From Cyclina sinensis (Eukaryota > Mollusca > Bivalvia > Venerida > Veneridae): a stretch of 64,000 nt of DNA. The stretch covers positions 23,033,770 to 23,097,769 of the forward strand of contig JAAONU010000002.1 in NCBI GenBank assembly GCA_012932295.1. The letters run 5' to 3'. Positions 1-12,139 of this stretch are shown here, piece by piece. Position 1 is the stretch's first letter. Each line of letters opens with the position of its first letter. Both the position numbers and the translations under genes were made by a program. The notes beneath the pieces are model-generated. The model was not told where the DNA came from. It searched no databases and saw only the letters and a program-made list of their open reading frames with translations.

Positions 1-590
1 TGTTGTATAAAACCACACATTCAAAAAGAAACTGTCTGATTTTAATCAACTTATGGTCAAACAACTGCAAATTAGTCACATGTTTGCTTTGCTAGCAACT
101 GGTAAAGATTTACAGCTTACGTTTCACACAAATACTGTTACCTTTATATGAACAGTTATCAGTTTCAATAAACACAGGCGTGTGTGAGGCATGTGTGTAA
201 ACAAATACTCACAACGAAACCATTACCTGTCTTCGTAACGAAACGGCTCGCGGTTTGACATCGTCAGCCACCAGTGATAACATAATATTCCATTTGGGGC
301 ATTTACTATTGGTAAGGCAGTATTCACTTACTTTTTATTTGCACCTTTATTCAGATATGCCCTTATTTACCACATTCTACAGAAAGATGAATTGGAAAGA
401 GCAAGCAGAGATTGCGAAGGCCAACTTAGTGTAAGGTATGCATAAAGGAAATTAAACCTTGCTCGTATCATTGCAATGATAATTCAGTTTGCCTTGATAT
501 GTGGAATCCTGGCTTCTGAGATATCAACTTAAAACTTCATCTATGGATAAATTGTATAAAGAAGAAGTGTATTGCTTAAGAACCGTGTTT
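1..590. other. Non-repetitive AT-rich sequence
   Basis: No long open frame and none of the window's repeat families is visible. It holds one small candidate exon (383-435, listed separately). The first clear repeat head begins at 591. Confidence 0.5.
383..435 (+). CDS. Candidate small internal exon
   Basis: A pyrimidine-rich tract ending in CTACAG precedes position 383, and a good donor (AAG|GTATGC) follows 435. One frame is open for 17 codons, beginning KDELERAS, and ends in phase 2. It cannot join directly to the exon at 11890, which needs phase 0, so an intermediate exon would be required or it belongs to another transcript. No domain can be named for so short a piece. Chance is a real alternative. 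Confidence 0.25.
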
Positions 591-2199
591 TTAGCTCACC
601 TGAGCACAGCTCAGGGTGAGCTATAAGAATGGTTGTTTGTCCAGCATCCGTCGGCGTGCTTCTTCAACAACATCTCCTCCTAAACCGCTGAGCCAACATT
701 GATGAAAATGTCTGGGATATTCTTTGCATGAAGCTCTACCAAAGTTGTTCAAAGAATTCAATTCCAACAAGAGCTCCGGTTGCTATGGCAACTTAAAGGA
801 AAAACTTTGAAAATCTTCTTGTCTGAAAATACAAGGCCCTGAGCCTTAAGATTTGGTATGTAGCATTGTCTAGTGGATCTCTATCAAATTTGTTCAAATT
901 ATGCCCCTGGGATCAAATTTGGCCTCGCCCCGTGGGTCAACTTATTTAACATAGTGAAACTTAAAAAATCTTCTTGTGTGAAACCACAAGGCCCTGAGCC
1001 TTAAGCTTTGGTATGTAGCATTGTCTAGTGGACCTCTTGCAAACTTGTTCAAATTATGCCCGTGGGATCAAATTTGGCCTCGCCCCGTGGGTCAACTTAT
1101 TTAACATAGTGAAACTTAAAAAATCTTCTTGTCTGAAACCACAAGGCCCTGAGCCTTAAAATATGGTATGTAGCATTGTCGTCTGGACCTCTACCAAGTT
1201 TGTTCAAATAATGCCCCTTGGGTCAAATTTGGCCCCTATCCGGGGGTCAATGGATTTTACATAGGTTTGTATTGTGAAACTTTAAAAATCTTTTTGTCTA
1301 AAACCACAAGGCCCTGAGCCTTAAGATTTGGTGAGTAGCATTGAAATGTGGACCTCTACCAAGTTTGTTCAAATTATGCCCCCGGGGTCAAATTTGGCCC
1401 CGCCCCGTTGGTCAACTTATTTAACATAGTGAAACTTTAAAAATCTTCTTGTCTGAAACCACAAGGACCTGAGCCTTCAAATTTTGTATGTAGTATTGTC
1501 GTGTGGACCTCTACCAAGTTTGTTCAAATAATGCTCCTGGGGTCAAATTTGGCCCCTCACCAGGGGGGGGGGGGGGGGGTGTCAATGGATTTTACATAGG
1601 TTTATATAGTGAAACTTTAAAAATCTTCTTGTCTGAAACCCCAAGGCCCTGAGCCTTATGATTTGGTATGTAGTAATGTCTGGAGAATGTCTCTCAAGTT
1701 TGTTAGAAAATTTTTCTGTGGTCACTATCGGCCCCTCCCAAAGTTTAAAAGCAGAATAGAATAAAACCTTTAAAAAATCTTCATGTCTGAAACCACAAGG
1801 CCTAGAATTTTAAAATTTGGCATGAAGCAAGCTTTATCAAGCTTTTTCAAAGTATTAGATTATGTTAAAGGTCACAGAAGCTAAAAATAGATTTATCTAC
1901 TGTACCTCATAGAGCCTTCATTTATAGACCAATATCTTTGATATTCAGTATACAGGTTCCTTGCATGGACCTCTACCCATGGGTAGGGTTTGAGCTCACT
2001 GGGTCAAGGTCAAGGTCACCATAGCTTATTAAAGGTATTTCTGTTTTCTGTCATAGAGCCTTTATTTATTGACTGATATTTTACATATTTGGTTTGTAGG
2101 CACTTACATGTTTTAAATTAAAAAGTAAAATACTGCTTAACAGCAAACCTACAGCCAAAGTACTCAGGTGAGCGATCCAGGGCCATCATGGCCCTCTTG
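591..2199 (+). mobile_element. Helentron/HINE-like element, family i, near complete
   Basis: The head TTAGCTCACCTGAGCAC with a local hairpin (CTGAGC...GCTCAG) starts directly after a T run. It is followed by a GTCC/GTCGG spacer and a non-repeated leader ending in CTATGGCAACTTAAAGG. Then come five or six degenerate units of about 180 bp, each with AAATCTTCTTGTCTGAAACC, GGACCTCTACCAAGTTTGTT and a CCCCTGGGGTCAAA palindrome. A common tail follows, containing CTCAGGTGAGCGA and the hairpin GGGCCATCATGGCCC before TCTTG. No protein is encoded, so it is non-autonomous. Helentron-type assignment is inferred from the asymmetric terminal inverted repeat and T-rich target. Confidence 0.65.
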
Positions 2200-2639
2200 T
2201 TTTGTTTATTTTGGAGTTATTGTCCTTAATATTTTTTCAGACTTTGTTTTTTCCCAGAGCATAACTTAAAGTCAACATGATACATCAACTGGAAACTTTA
2301 TAATACCCTGGTCAGCTTGGCCTTAAATCTAACTTGGCCAGCAAGTTATCTTGGCCATACACAAACTCAGAACAGGTCCATATTGATATGACTGGTAATA
2401 ATAAGTTGCATTATCTTTTTGCTATTTTCATCAAGCAGTTACAAAATAATGTTCAGTACACATTTATACAAATGGAGATTTATAAATTTTATTGAGGAAT
2501 GTTTGTGTATTTGTAAATGTAGAATTATGATTTGTAGGTATCTTTTTATGTTTGTTTGATACCTTGTTTGTGCAAAATATTTTAAACTCTTTAATGGAAT
2601 AAAAGAAGGGGTATACTGGAATTGCTTTGTTGCATTTGT
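2200..2639. other. Non-repetitive AT-rich sequence
   Basis: Nothing recognisable. Open frames in this stretch are short, low complexity and without splice context. Confidence 0.4.
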
Positions 2640-3400
2640 TGGTCGGTCGGTCAGTTGCTCCGTCCATCTCCACCTTGTGCACTCAATAAGTCATATACAA
2701 ATGGAAGAATTTTCTTCAAACTTGGCTTTGATATTAACATCAACATGGGAATGTGCAGAACCCATGATGCCCTTGTCACACTGGGAGGTCAGATAATTTT
2801 CGTGTCCGCTCTGTGAATTTTATACCCCTTGAAGGATTTTCTTCAAACTTGGCTCAAATGTTCACCTCATGAAAGCAATGTGCAGAACCCATGTTGGCCT
2901 TGTACAAGCTCAAGGTCAATGTCACACTTGAAGGTCAAATTTTTAACAATGAATTATAAGTCATGGATTATCTTCTAACTTTGCTCAAATGTTCATCTCA
3001 AAAAGGCAGTGTGCATAACCCATATCATCCTTGTGTCAGCTCAAGGTCAAGGTCACACTGGAAGGTCAAATATCTGACAATAGCAAAAAGACAATGTGTT
3101 TTGTTTGCTCAGTAAATTCTTTTACCCCTTGAAGGATTTTGTTCTTACTTAGCTCAAACATTCAACTTAGCAAGCCAATTTGCAGAACACATTTTGCCTT
3201 TGTGTCAGGTCAAGGTGACATTGGAAGGTCAGACAATTGCTTGTCTGCTCTGTAAATTTTATACCCTTTGAAGGATTCTCTTCAAACTTGGCTCAAATGT
3301 TCACCTCATGACAGCAATGTGTAGAGCCCATGTTGACGTTGTAACTAGCTCATGGTCAAGATCACACTTGGAAGTCAAATATTAGACAATCAAATTAATA
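2640..3400 (+). repeat. Degenerate tandem array, ~135-bp unit
   Basis: About five units share GGATTTTCTTCAAACTTGGC, TGTTCACCTCATGA and CAAGGTCAAGGTCACACTGG. They begin near 2697, 2833, 2967, 3137 and 3272. A run of GGTCGGTCGGTC at 2640 resembles the CGTCCGTCC spacer behind the heads of neighbouring elements, so this is probably the remnant of another element of the same general class. Similar decayed units occur at 14040-14300. Confidence 0.55.
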
Positions 3401-3601
3401 TAAGGACTTTTTTCTTACTCGGCTGAATACATGATATTCCTTATTTTAGTTCATAATTTCTTTGTTTTTGTAAATTTGCAAAATCAAAGGTTATTGTTTT
3501 ATGTTTCCTGATTTAATGATTCAAAATTTATTCATTACTATTACCAGTGAAGTGTTGTCCTTTTTCCCATATAACACAACTATTTTTTGTCCATCACTTT
3601 G
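3401..3601. other. Non-repetitive AT-rich spacer
   Basis: No open frame or repeat recognised. Confidence 0.3.
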
Positions 3602-4707
3602 TTAGCTCACCTGACCACGTAGTGCACATGTGAGCTTTTAGGATCGGTGATTGTCCGGGTCCGTCCGTCCGTCGTCCACAATTCATTCAAATGACATCTC
3701 CTCTGACACCACTGGGCCAAATTTGATGAAACTTGCCTAGGATGTTCCTAGCATAAAGTTCTACCAAGTTTGGTCAAATGATTCTGGTCCATTGCATTTC
3801 TGGGTCATAGGAGCTAAATACAGATTTTAAAAAATGGAGCTTTAAAATCATGTTCTCCCAAAGCACAAGGCCTGGAGCTTTGATATTTGGGAAGAAGCAT
3901 CACCGAGTGGACCTCTACCAAGTTTGTTCAAATTATGTTCCTGGGGTCAAAACTGACCCCACCCCAGGGGTTCCTTGTTTTACAAAGAGTTATATAGGAA
4001 AAACTTATAAAAATCTTCTTGTCAGAAACCTTAAGGCATAGAGCTTAGATATTTGATATGTAGCATTTTCTAGTGGACCTCTACCAAGTTTGTTAAAATC
4101 CTGGCCTCTGGATCAAAAATGGCCCTGCCCAAGGGGTCACTTGTTTTACAAAGAGTTATATAGGAAAAGCTTAAAAAATCTTCTTGTCAGAAACCTTAAG
4201 GCATAGAGCTTAGATATTTGGTATGTAGCATTGTATAGTGGACCTCTACCAAGTTTGTTCAAATCATGGCCTCTGGGTCAAAAATTGCCCTGCCCCAGGG
4301 GTCAGTTTATTTTACATAGATTTATATAGGGAAAACTTAAAAACCTCTTGTCAGAAACTGTAAGGAATAGAGATTTATATTTGAAGTGTAGCATTGCCTA
4401 GGGTACCTCTACTAAGTTTGTTCAAATCATGGACTTTGGGAAGTATCATGGCCTAGGGTTTAGATATTTGGTGTGCAGCATTGTCCAGCGGACCTTTACC
4501 AAGTTTGTTCATATCATGGCTCCTGGGTCAAAAATGGCCCCGCACCAGGGGTCACATGTTTTACATAGTGTTATAGGAAAAACTTTAAAAATCTTCTGAT
4601 CATAAACAACAAGGCTTAGAGTTAGGATATTTGATGTGCAGCATTATCTAATGGACCTCTATCAAGTTTGTTCATATCATGGTCCCTTGGTCAGTAGGGG
4701 TCACTTG
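3602..4707 (+). mobile_element. Family i element lacking a tail
   Basis: Head TTAGCTCACCTGACCAC with the hairpin GTGCACATGTGAGC, a GTCCGTCCGTCGTCC spacer, then about five ~175-bp units of the family i type. It stops in the middle of a unit at 4707, where a second head starts, so it has no 3' terminus of its own. Confidence 0.55.
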
Positions 4708-5305
4708 TTAGCTCACCTGAGGACAGTGTCCTCAAGGTTAGCTTTTATGATGGCCCATTTTCTGTCGTCCATCGTCCGTGCATCCGTCCGTCCATCCGTC
4801 CGTGTGTCAACAATTCTTTAAACAACTTCTCCTCTCAAACCACTTGGCCAAATTTGTTGAAACTTTGTAGGGATGTTCCTTGCATCAAGCTCTACCAAAT
4901 TTGTTTAAAGAATTCAATTCCATCAAGAAGTCTGGTTGCTATGGCAATTGAAAGGAAAAACTTTGAAAATCTTCTTGTCTTAAACCACAAGACCCTGAGC
5001 CTTAAGATTTGGTATATAGCATTGTCTAGTGGACCTCTATCAAGTTTGTTAAAATTTTGCCCCTGGGGTCAAAATGGGCTTGCCCCTTAGGTCAATTAAT
5101 TTTACATAGGCTTGTATAGTGAAACTTTAAAAATCTTCTTGTCTGAAACCACAAGGCCCTGAGCCTTAAGATTTGGTATGTAGCATTGTCTGGTGGACCT
5201 CTACCAAGTTTGTTCAAATTACGCCCCTGGGGTCAACTTATTTAACATAGTGAAACTTTTAAAATCTTCTTGCTGAAACCACAAGGACCTGAGCCTTCAG
5301 ATTTT
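4708..5305 (+). mobile_element. Second family i head, tail missing
   Basis: A new head (TTAGCTCACCTGAGGACAG) begins inside a unit of the preceding array, followed by a CCGTCCGTCCATCCGTCC spacer, the leader and about two units. It stops at 5305 where the third head begins. Confidence 0.55.
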
Positions 5306-6416
5306 TTAGCTCACCTGAGCCTGCTCAGGGTGAGCTTTTGGGACCGTTGAATGTCCGGCATGCTTCGGCGTGCGTCGTCAACAATTTGACTTAAACAACA
5401 TCTCCTCCTAAACCTCTGAGCCAACATTGATGAAACATGCCTGGGATATTCCTTGCATCAAGCTCTACCAAAGTTGTTCAAAGAATTCAATTCCATCAAG
5501 AACTCTGGTTGCTATGGCAACTTAAAGGAAAAACTTTGAAAATCTTCTTGTCTGAAACCACAAGGCCCTGAGCCTTAAGGTTTGGTATGTAGCATTGTCT
5601 AGTGGACCTCTATCAAGTGTATTCAAATTATGCCCCTGGGGTCAAATTTGGCCCAGCCAGGGGGTCACTTGATTTACATAGAGTTATATAGGGAAAACTT
5701 TAAAAATCTTCTTGTCTGAAACCACAAGGCCTGGAGCTGAGATATTTGGTGTTGAGCATCATCTAGTGGACCTCTATCAAGATTGTTCAAATAATGACCC
5801 TGGGGTCAGAACTGACCCTGCCTGGGGGTCACTTGATTTACATAGAGTTACATTGTATACAGGGAAAACTTTAAAAATCTTCTTGTCTGAAACCACAAGG
5901 CCTGGAGCTTAGATATTTGGTATGAGGCATCATCTATTGGACCTCTACAAAGATTGTTCAAATTATGAACCGGGGGTCAGAACTGGCCCCGCCCTCAGGG
6001 TCACTTGATTTACATAGAGTTATATATGGAAAACTTTAAGAATCTTCTTGTCAGAAACCACAAGTCATGGAGCTTAGATATTTGGTGTTGAGCATCATGT
6101 AGTGGACCTCTATCAAGATAGTTCAAATAATGACCTTGGGGTCAGAACTGACCCTGCCTGGGGGTCACTTGATTTACATAGAGTTATATAGGGAAAACTT
6201 TAAAAATCTTCTTGTCTGAAACCACAAGGCCTGGAGCTTAGATATTTGGAATGAGGCATCATCTATTGGACCTCTACAAAGATTGTTCAAATTATGACCT
6301 TGGGGTCAGAACTGGCCCCGCCCTCGGGGTCACTTGATTTACATAGAGTTATATAGGGAAAACTTTAAAAATCTTCGTCAGAAACCTCAAGGCATAGAGC
6401 TTAGATATTTGGTGTT

Positions 6417-7312
6417 TAGTTCTGGCTTCCAAAACTTTATAAGCCGCTTTTTTAACATTTTGTTCATTTACATGATGCGGCATTAAAGTTTTGGATCAGA
6501 CCCGTTGCGAAACCTAACCAGAATAACACACATACTTTTAACGTCGTTTTACCTCGCAAATACCCTTTTCACAATTTAATCTTGTGCATTATTCGATAAA
6601 ACAATGAGTTCAATATCATTTCATACCATTTAAACTAATAAAAATATTAATAAATACAATTAAATTGCTTGTTTTGCAGAGAAATATCAGTTTCTCCGAC
6701 TTACTGTCAGAAGCTTCGCGAGATCTCGTATGACGTAACCGCACGAAGCGCTTAGAAAACAAACATGACTATCTATTTTTAGACTAAATCGTAAACGAAC
6801 TGCTTGACAGCACCTGTTTGTAGAAGTAATGAAACTATACATGTATAAAATTGACAAGTGACAAGTGTCACAGAAAGAATTGGGTCTATATTATGACACT
6901 CTTTCAATGATTATTCTCTTGGATACTTGTAAACAAATGTTGCGGAGTTAAAAAGACATGGTATTGTTTTCTTAACCGTCCGCGCTGATGAACCCGTCGA
7001 GGTCATTCTCGTGATCACGTGGTCAAACATTTTGGCAAGATGGCGGCGGTGTGCTGAATTTTAAGGCATATCGGAAACTTTAAGGTTTTTTGTGTTCGAA
7101 ATTAGTTTTTTATGTGTTAATATTGGGTTTAGTAAAAATATATATATAATTCTATCAGGACATGGTTCACTTTACTCAATGGCATGCTTGATGAATTGAT
7201 GCGAACGTGTCAGATTTCTGGCACGATTATTCGTAGACTTTCCCTACGGCGTTGACTTCAGCGTACACGTCCTGTAACAGTATATAAATCGTGTACGCTG
7301 AAGACCTTAAGC
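6417..7312. mobile_element. ~896-bp insertion in a repeat array with hairpin-bearing ends
   Basis: The host unit is broken at TATTTGGTGTT (6406-6416) and resumes with the same 11 bases at 7313-7323, as expected for a target-site duplication. The left end carries an inverted pair (TCCAAAACTTTA...GCCGC at 6429-6447 against its complement near 6477-6496). The right end carries CTTCAGCGTACACG...CGTGTACGCTGAAG (7257-7303). No matching terminal inverted repeats link the two ends, and no protein is encoded. Inside lie a TCGCGAGATC motif, a TGACGTAA site and AAGATGGCGGC. It could be an unclassified MITE or a captured promoter-like fragment. Confidence 0.45.
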
Positions 7313-8139
7313 TATTTGGTGTTAAGCATCATCCACCAAGGGAAAACTTTAAAAATCTTCTTGTCTGAAACCACAAGGCATGGAGCTTAGATATTTGGTA
7401 TGAGGCATCATCTAGTGGACCTCTACAAAGATTGTTCAAATTATGACCCTGGGGTCAGAACTGGCCCCGCCCTCGGGGTCACTTGATTTACATAAAGTAC
7501 AGGTAAAGCTTTAAAAAATATTCTTGTCAGAAACCGCAAGGCTTAGATTTTTGGTGTGTAGCATTGTCTAGTAGACCTCTACCAAGATTGTTCAAATCAT
7601 GGCCCTTGGGTCAAAATTGGCTCGCCCAAGGGGTGACATGTTTTACATAGAGTTATATAGTTAATTCTTTAAAAATCTTCTTGTCAGAAACTGCAAGGCC
7701 TGAAGCTTAGATATTTGGTATGAGGCATCATCTAGTGGACCTCTACAAAGATTGTTCAAATTGTGACCCTGGGGTCAGATCTGACCCCGCCCAGGGCTTA
7801 TTTGATTTATATAGAGTTATATACATGTACATGTAGGGAAAACTTTAAAAATCTTCTTTAAGAAACTAAGAATTGTGGAGCTTATATTTGGTGTTGAGCA
7901 TTGTCTAGTAGACCTCTACCAAGATTGTTCAAATCATGGCCCCTGGGTCAGAACTGAGCCTGCCAAAGAGGTCACATGTTTTACATATAGTTATATCGCA
8001 AAAAACTTTTAAAATCTTCTTTTCACAACCTGCAAGGCCTGGAGCTTAGATATTTGGTAGTATGCACCGTGACCACAGTGGGGTCATCCCCCCTCCCGTG
8101 GGGGCCACTTTCCCCCCTCCCCCCCCCCCCCCGGCCCAA

Positions 8140-9030
8140 AATTTTTTCTCTCATTTTTTAAATTTTCGCTATGGCAATAAAATTTGGACCATTTGTACTT
8201 TTTTTAAGATGACTTAAAAAACATTATTCCTTGACCTATGTTTTTGACCTACTGACCTACTTTTTTGTTTTTTAGCTACAGCAATGAAATTTGGACCGTG
8301 GGCACAGTTTTTCGTTTTGATTTTAAAAATGTCATTGCATGACCTATATTTTTGACCTACTGACCTACTTTTTGTTTTTGGAGCTATGGCTATGAAATTT
8401 GGACCATGTGTACAGTTTTTTTTTTCTGATTTCAAAAATGTCATAGCCTGACCTACATTTTTGACCTACTGACCTAATTTTTTGTTTTGTTTTAGCTACA
8501 ATAATGAAATTTGGATCATGTGCACAGTTTTTTGTTCGATTTTAAAAATGTAATTGCATGACCTATATTTTTGACCTACTGACCTACTTTTTGTTTTTGG
8601 AGCTATGGCAATGAAATTTGGACCATGTGTACAGTTTTCTGTTCCGCTTTCAAACATTATATTTTTTAACTTACTGACCTTATTTTTGTTCTCGAAGCTA
8701 TGGCAATGAAATTTGGACCATGTGTACAGTTTTTTGTTCCGATTTCAAAAATGTCATCGCATGACCTATATGTTTGACCTACTGACCTTATTTTTTGTTT
8801 TTTAGCTACAGCAATGAAATTTGGACCATGTGCACATCTTTTTTTCGATTTCAAAAATGTAATTGCATGACCTATATTTTTATCCTACTGACCTACTTTT
8901 TGTATTTTGAGCAATGGCAATGAAATTTGGACCATGTGAACAGGTTTTTGTTCTGATTTCAAAAACATCATAGCATGACTTATATTTTTGACCTACTTTT
9001 TTGTTTTAAAGCTACAGCAAATTTTTCCTT
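8140..9030 (+). repeat. Array of ~105-bp units with RevDR2-like sites
   Basis: About eight units each carry ATGACCTATATTTTTGACC, TACTGACCTAC and GCTATGGCAATGAAATTTGG. Read on the minus strand, most contain AGGTCAGTAGGTCA, a direct repeat of a nuclear-receptor half-site spaced by two bases. The array sits inside the element ending at 9276. Confidence 0.75.
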
Positions 9031-9276
9031 GCATGGATCCTATATACCGTGGGTAGGGTTGAGGTCACTAGGTTAAGGTCAAGGTCACCATAGCTTATGA
9101 TAGATATTTCTACTTTTTGTCATAGAGCCTTTATTTATTGACTGATATTTTACATGTTTACATATTTATATTTACATTACTTACATATTTTCAATTAAAA
9201 CATGAAATACTGCTTAACAGCAAACCTACAGCCAAAATACTCAGGTGAGTGATCTAGGGCCATCATGGCCCTCTTG

Positions 9277-9651
9277 TTGTTATTTATGGACAGATTTGAT
9301 CTATACAAGGACAAAACAACACAATTCAAGTATTACCTTGGCCTTTAAATGACCTTGAAATTGCTTAACTTCACTATATCTTTGTTGTTAATTGATGTAG
9401 TGGTTTCATGCTTAGACATAACTACCTTTTAGACAATACCTCCAGAGAAGGTTAATGTGAACTTGAACTTGACCTTTAAGGTCAAATTTCTGAATGTTGC
9501 TAAAATTGGCCATAACTTCGTTATATATGAATTTGATAATTACATTTTTGTTTCATTTAAAATCCCTTCACCACAATGTGCTTCCTCTGATGTGTTTGCC
9601 TTTGGAAAAAGAAAAAAAGTCGAGCATGGCCCCTGCTTGCAGTGGCTCTTG
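9277..9651 (+). mobile_element. 3' end of a family iii element
   Basis: This matches the last 330 bp of the element at 25161-27268: TTAAATGACCTTGAAATTGC, CCACAATGTGCTTCCTCTGA, then AAAAAAGTCGAGC, a GGCCCCTGCTTGCAGTGGC hairpin and TCTTG. The 5' part is absent, and it abuts the family i tail at 9276. Apparent open frames here are only repeat sequence. Confidence 0.65.
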
Positions 9652-9840
9652 TTTTAAAAGAAGTTCTAGAATGAAAATAAGCAAAAAAAATATTTTCACT
9701 GATGAATCTTTTAATTCCATAACCCTATTGAGCTAGTCTTTATATAGATTTTGCTCATTGGCTACATAATTCCATTAAAATTTCGAATGATTCATTTAAA
9801 CAATCTTCAATGTATATATATGATGTTAGCTAATCAATTT

Positions 9841-11426
9841 TTAGCTCACCTGGCACAAAGTGCCAGAGTGAGCTTTTGTCATACCCCAATGTCCGGTGTG
9901 CGTAGTGCGTCATGAGGCGTCAACAATTTCATTCAAACGACATCTCCTCTGAAACCACTGGGCCAAATTCAATAAAACTTGCCTGGGATGTTCCTTGTAT
10001 GAAGCTCTTCCAAAGTTGTTCAAAGAATTCAATTCCATGCAGAACTCTGGTTGCTATGGCAACTTAAAGGAAAAACTTTGAAAATCTTCTTGTCTGAAAC
10101 CACAAGGCCTGGAGCTTAGATATTTGGTATGAGGCATCATCTAGTGGACCTCTACCAAGATTGCTCAAATTATGACCCTGGGGTCAGAACTGGCCCAGCC
10201 CTGGGGGTCACTTGATTTACATAGAGTTATATAGGGTAAACTTTAAAAATCTTCTTCTCAGAAACTGCAAGGCATGGAGCTTAGATATTTGGTGTTGTGC
10301 ATTGTCTAGTAGACCTCTACCAAGATTGTTCAAATCATGGCCCCTGGGTCAATATTGGCTCTGCCCCAGGGGTCACATCTTTTACATAGAGTTATATAGT
10401 AAATTCTTAAAAAATCTTCTTGTCTGAAACTGCAAGGCCAGGAGCTTAGATATTTAGTATGAGGCATCATCTAGTGGGCCTCTACAAAGATTGTTCAAAT
10501 TATGACCCTGGGGTCAGAACTGACCCCGGCCAGGGCTTACTTGATTTACATAGAGTCATATCGGGAAAACTTTAAAAATCTTCTTGTAAGAAACTACAAG
10601 GCATGGAGCTTAGATATTTGGTGTTGAGCATTGTCTAGTAGACCTCTACTAAGATTGTTCAAATCATGGCCCCTGGGTTAAAACTGGCCCCTGCCCAAGG
10701 GGTCACATGTTTTACATATAATTTATGTTATATAGCAAAAAACTTTAAAAATCTTCTTGTCACAAACTGCAAGGCCTGGAGCTTAGTATTTGGTAGTATG
10801 CTCTGTGACCACAGTAGGGTCATCCCCCTCCCCTGGGGGTCAACCCAACCCCCCCTAAAAAAAAAAAAAAAAATTTCTAATTTTTTAAGTTCTTCTCCAT
10901 GGCAATGAAATGCAGTTTTTCATTTCGATTTCAAAATCGCATGACCTATATTTTTGACCTACTGACCTACTTTTTTTTTTAAAGCTACAGCAATGAAATT
11001 TGGACCATGTGCACAGTTTTTAGTTTTGATTTCAAAAATTTTATCACATGACCTATATTTTTGACCTACTGACATATATTTTGTTTTTGGAGCTACATGT
11101 ATGGCAATGAAATTTTAACGATGTGTACATTTTTTTGTTCCGATTTCAAAAACGTCATATTATGACCTATATTTTTGACCTACTGACCTACTTTTTTTGT
11201 TTTAAAGCTACGGCAATGAAATTTGGACTGTGTGTACAGCTTTTTGTTCTGATTTCAGATATGTTGTCTCATGACCTATATTTTGACCTACTGACCTACT
11301 TTTTGTTTTTGGAGCTATGGCAATGATATTGCATTGGTCCATTTCTGTGATATGCATCATTACATTCATAAAAAATTCTTTCATCTTTGAACCCAGGTGA
11401 GAGCTTTAGGGCCATTGGCCCTCTTG
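9841..11426 (+). mobile_element. Family ii element, complete
   Basis: The head TTAGCTCACCTGGCAC has a local hairpin (TGGCAC...GTGCCA) and is followed by family i-type units with TCATCTAGTGGACC. A C-rich/A-run segment (10825-10873) and an array of RevDR2-type units (10915-11330) come next. The tail holds CCAGGTGAG and the hairpin AGGGCCATTGGCCCT ending TCTTG. The head (CTCACCTGG) and subterminal tail (CCAGGTGAG) are exact reverse complements, differing from family i by a matched change. Confidence 0.65.
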
Positions 11427-11889
11427 TTTAGAATTTTCAGTCTACATTTTTACTTTCCGTCATATCTTTTAAGTTTCTGTTAACAGTCCAGGCAGCTGTG
11501 TCAAGTGGCAAGGGATAAATATTCGTCACTTCAGGTTTTGCCTGTGACAGGTGCGCACAACCAAGTGCATAAAACATGAAATTTAATTTGCTATAAAAAT
11601 GTCTTCAAGATGAAAATTATCTGTGGAATCTTGTAAAACTGTCATAGTTAGATACATTGTATATATTTTTCGCTCATATGAAAATCATGAAATCAAAACT
11701 TGGTGTTGCATGACCTTTAAATATTTCCCTTTATTTCCAAATATTCAACTTCTTTTTCAGTATTTTAATATTTGGTGTAGTTTCAAATACTCTAATATAA
11801 ATCCCAGCCCTACTTCATCATACACAGGAAATGTCTTTAACTGTTACACTGCTAGTCCTTGATGATTCTATCTTTGCTTCTTGTTTCAG
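11427..11889 (+). other. Intron sequence upstream of exon 11890
   Basis: Non-repetitive AT-rich sequence ending in a good 3' splice site (CTTTGCTTCTTGTTTCAG, 11872-11889). No additional exon is recognised. Confidence 0.5.
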
Positions 11890-12139
11890 ATTGATTTTGA
11901 CGATCCATCATTACAGAGACCATATCAGCTTTTGTTGGAATGTTTAGAAGAGAACAACTTAAAGAAATTAAACTCAATTTGGAACATGGACAAAATAACT
12001 GAAAAACAGTTGTTGGTGGGAATTGGTGTGCACCTCATTAAAAAACTTACAGGTGAAGCTTATACTACAGAGGACAGAGCTCGTGAAGAATGCCCTTGTG
12101 GTTGTGGTGGTAAACTGGACACAACAGCAATGTGTATAG
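11890..12139 (+). CDS. Penultimate exon of the PD-(D/E)XK-like gene
   Basis: Phase 0 at its start, phase 1 at its end. It encodes a helical segment (IDFDDPSLQRPYQLL) and a Cys-rich ECPCGCGGK turn leading into the catalytic core. The splice sites TTTCAG|ATT and ATAG|GTAAGG are both strong. Confidence 0.75.

Larger units (their letters stand above)
5306..9276 (+). mobile_element. Family i element with composite array and the only tail of a three-head series
   Basis: The head TTAGCTCACCTGAGCCTG opens after a T run. It is followed by ~170-bp family i units (5690-6420 and 7320-8060), a C-rich stretch near 8085-8135, an array of ~105-bp TGACCTACTGACCTAC units (8140-9030), and the common tail ending GGGCCATCATGGCCC at 9256-9270 plus TCTTG. 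A foreign block (6417-7312) interrupts the first array. No coding capacity. Confidence 0.6.

Noticed and set aside
1562..1580. Long G run (also C runs at 8119-8133 and 40431-40451)
   Set aside because: Homopolymers inside decayed CCCCTGGGG palindromes of repeat units. Possibly length-variable or mis-sequenced, not a separate feature.
9457..9657. Pair of overlapping frames also found at 27076-27364 and 60690-60953
   Set aside because: All three are the conserved 3' end of family iii elements, not a gene family.
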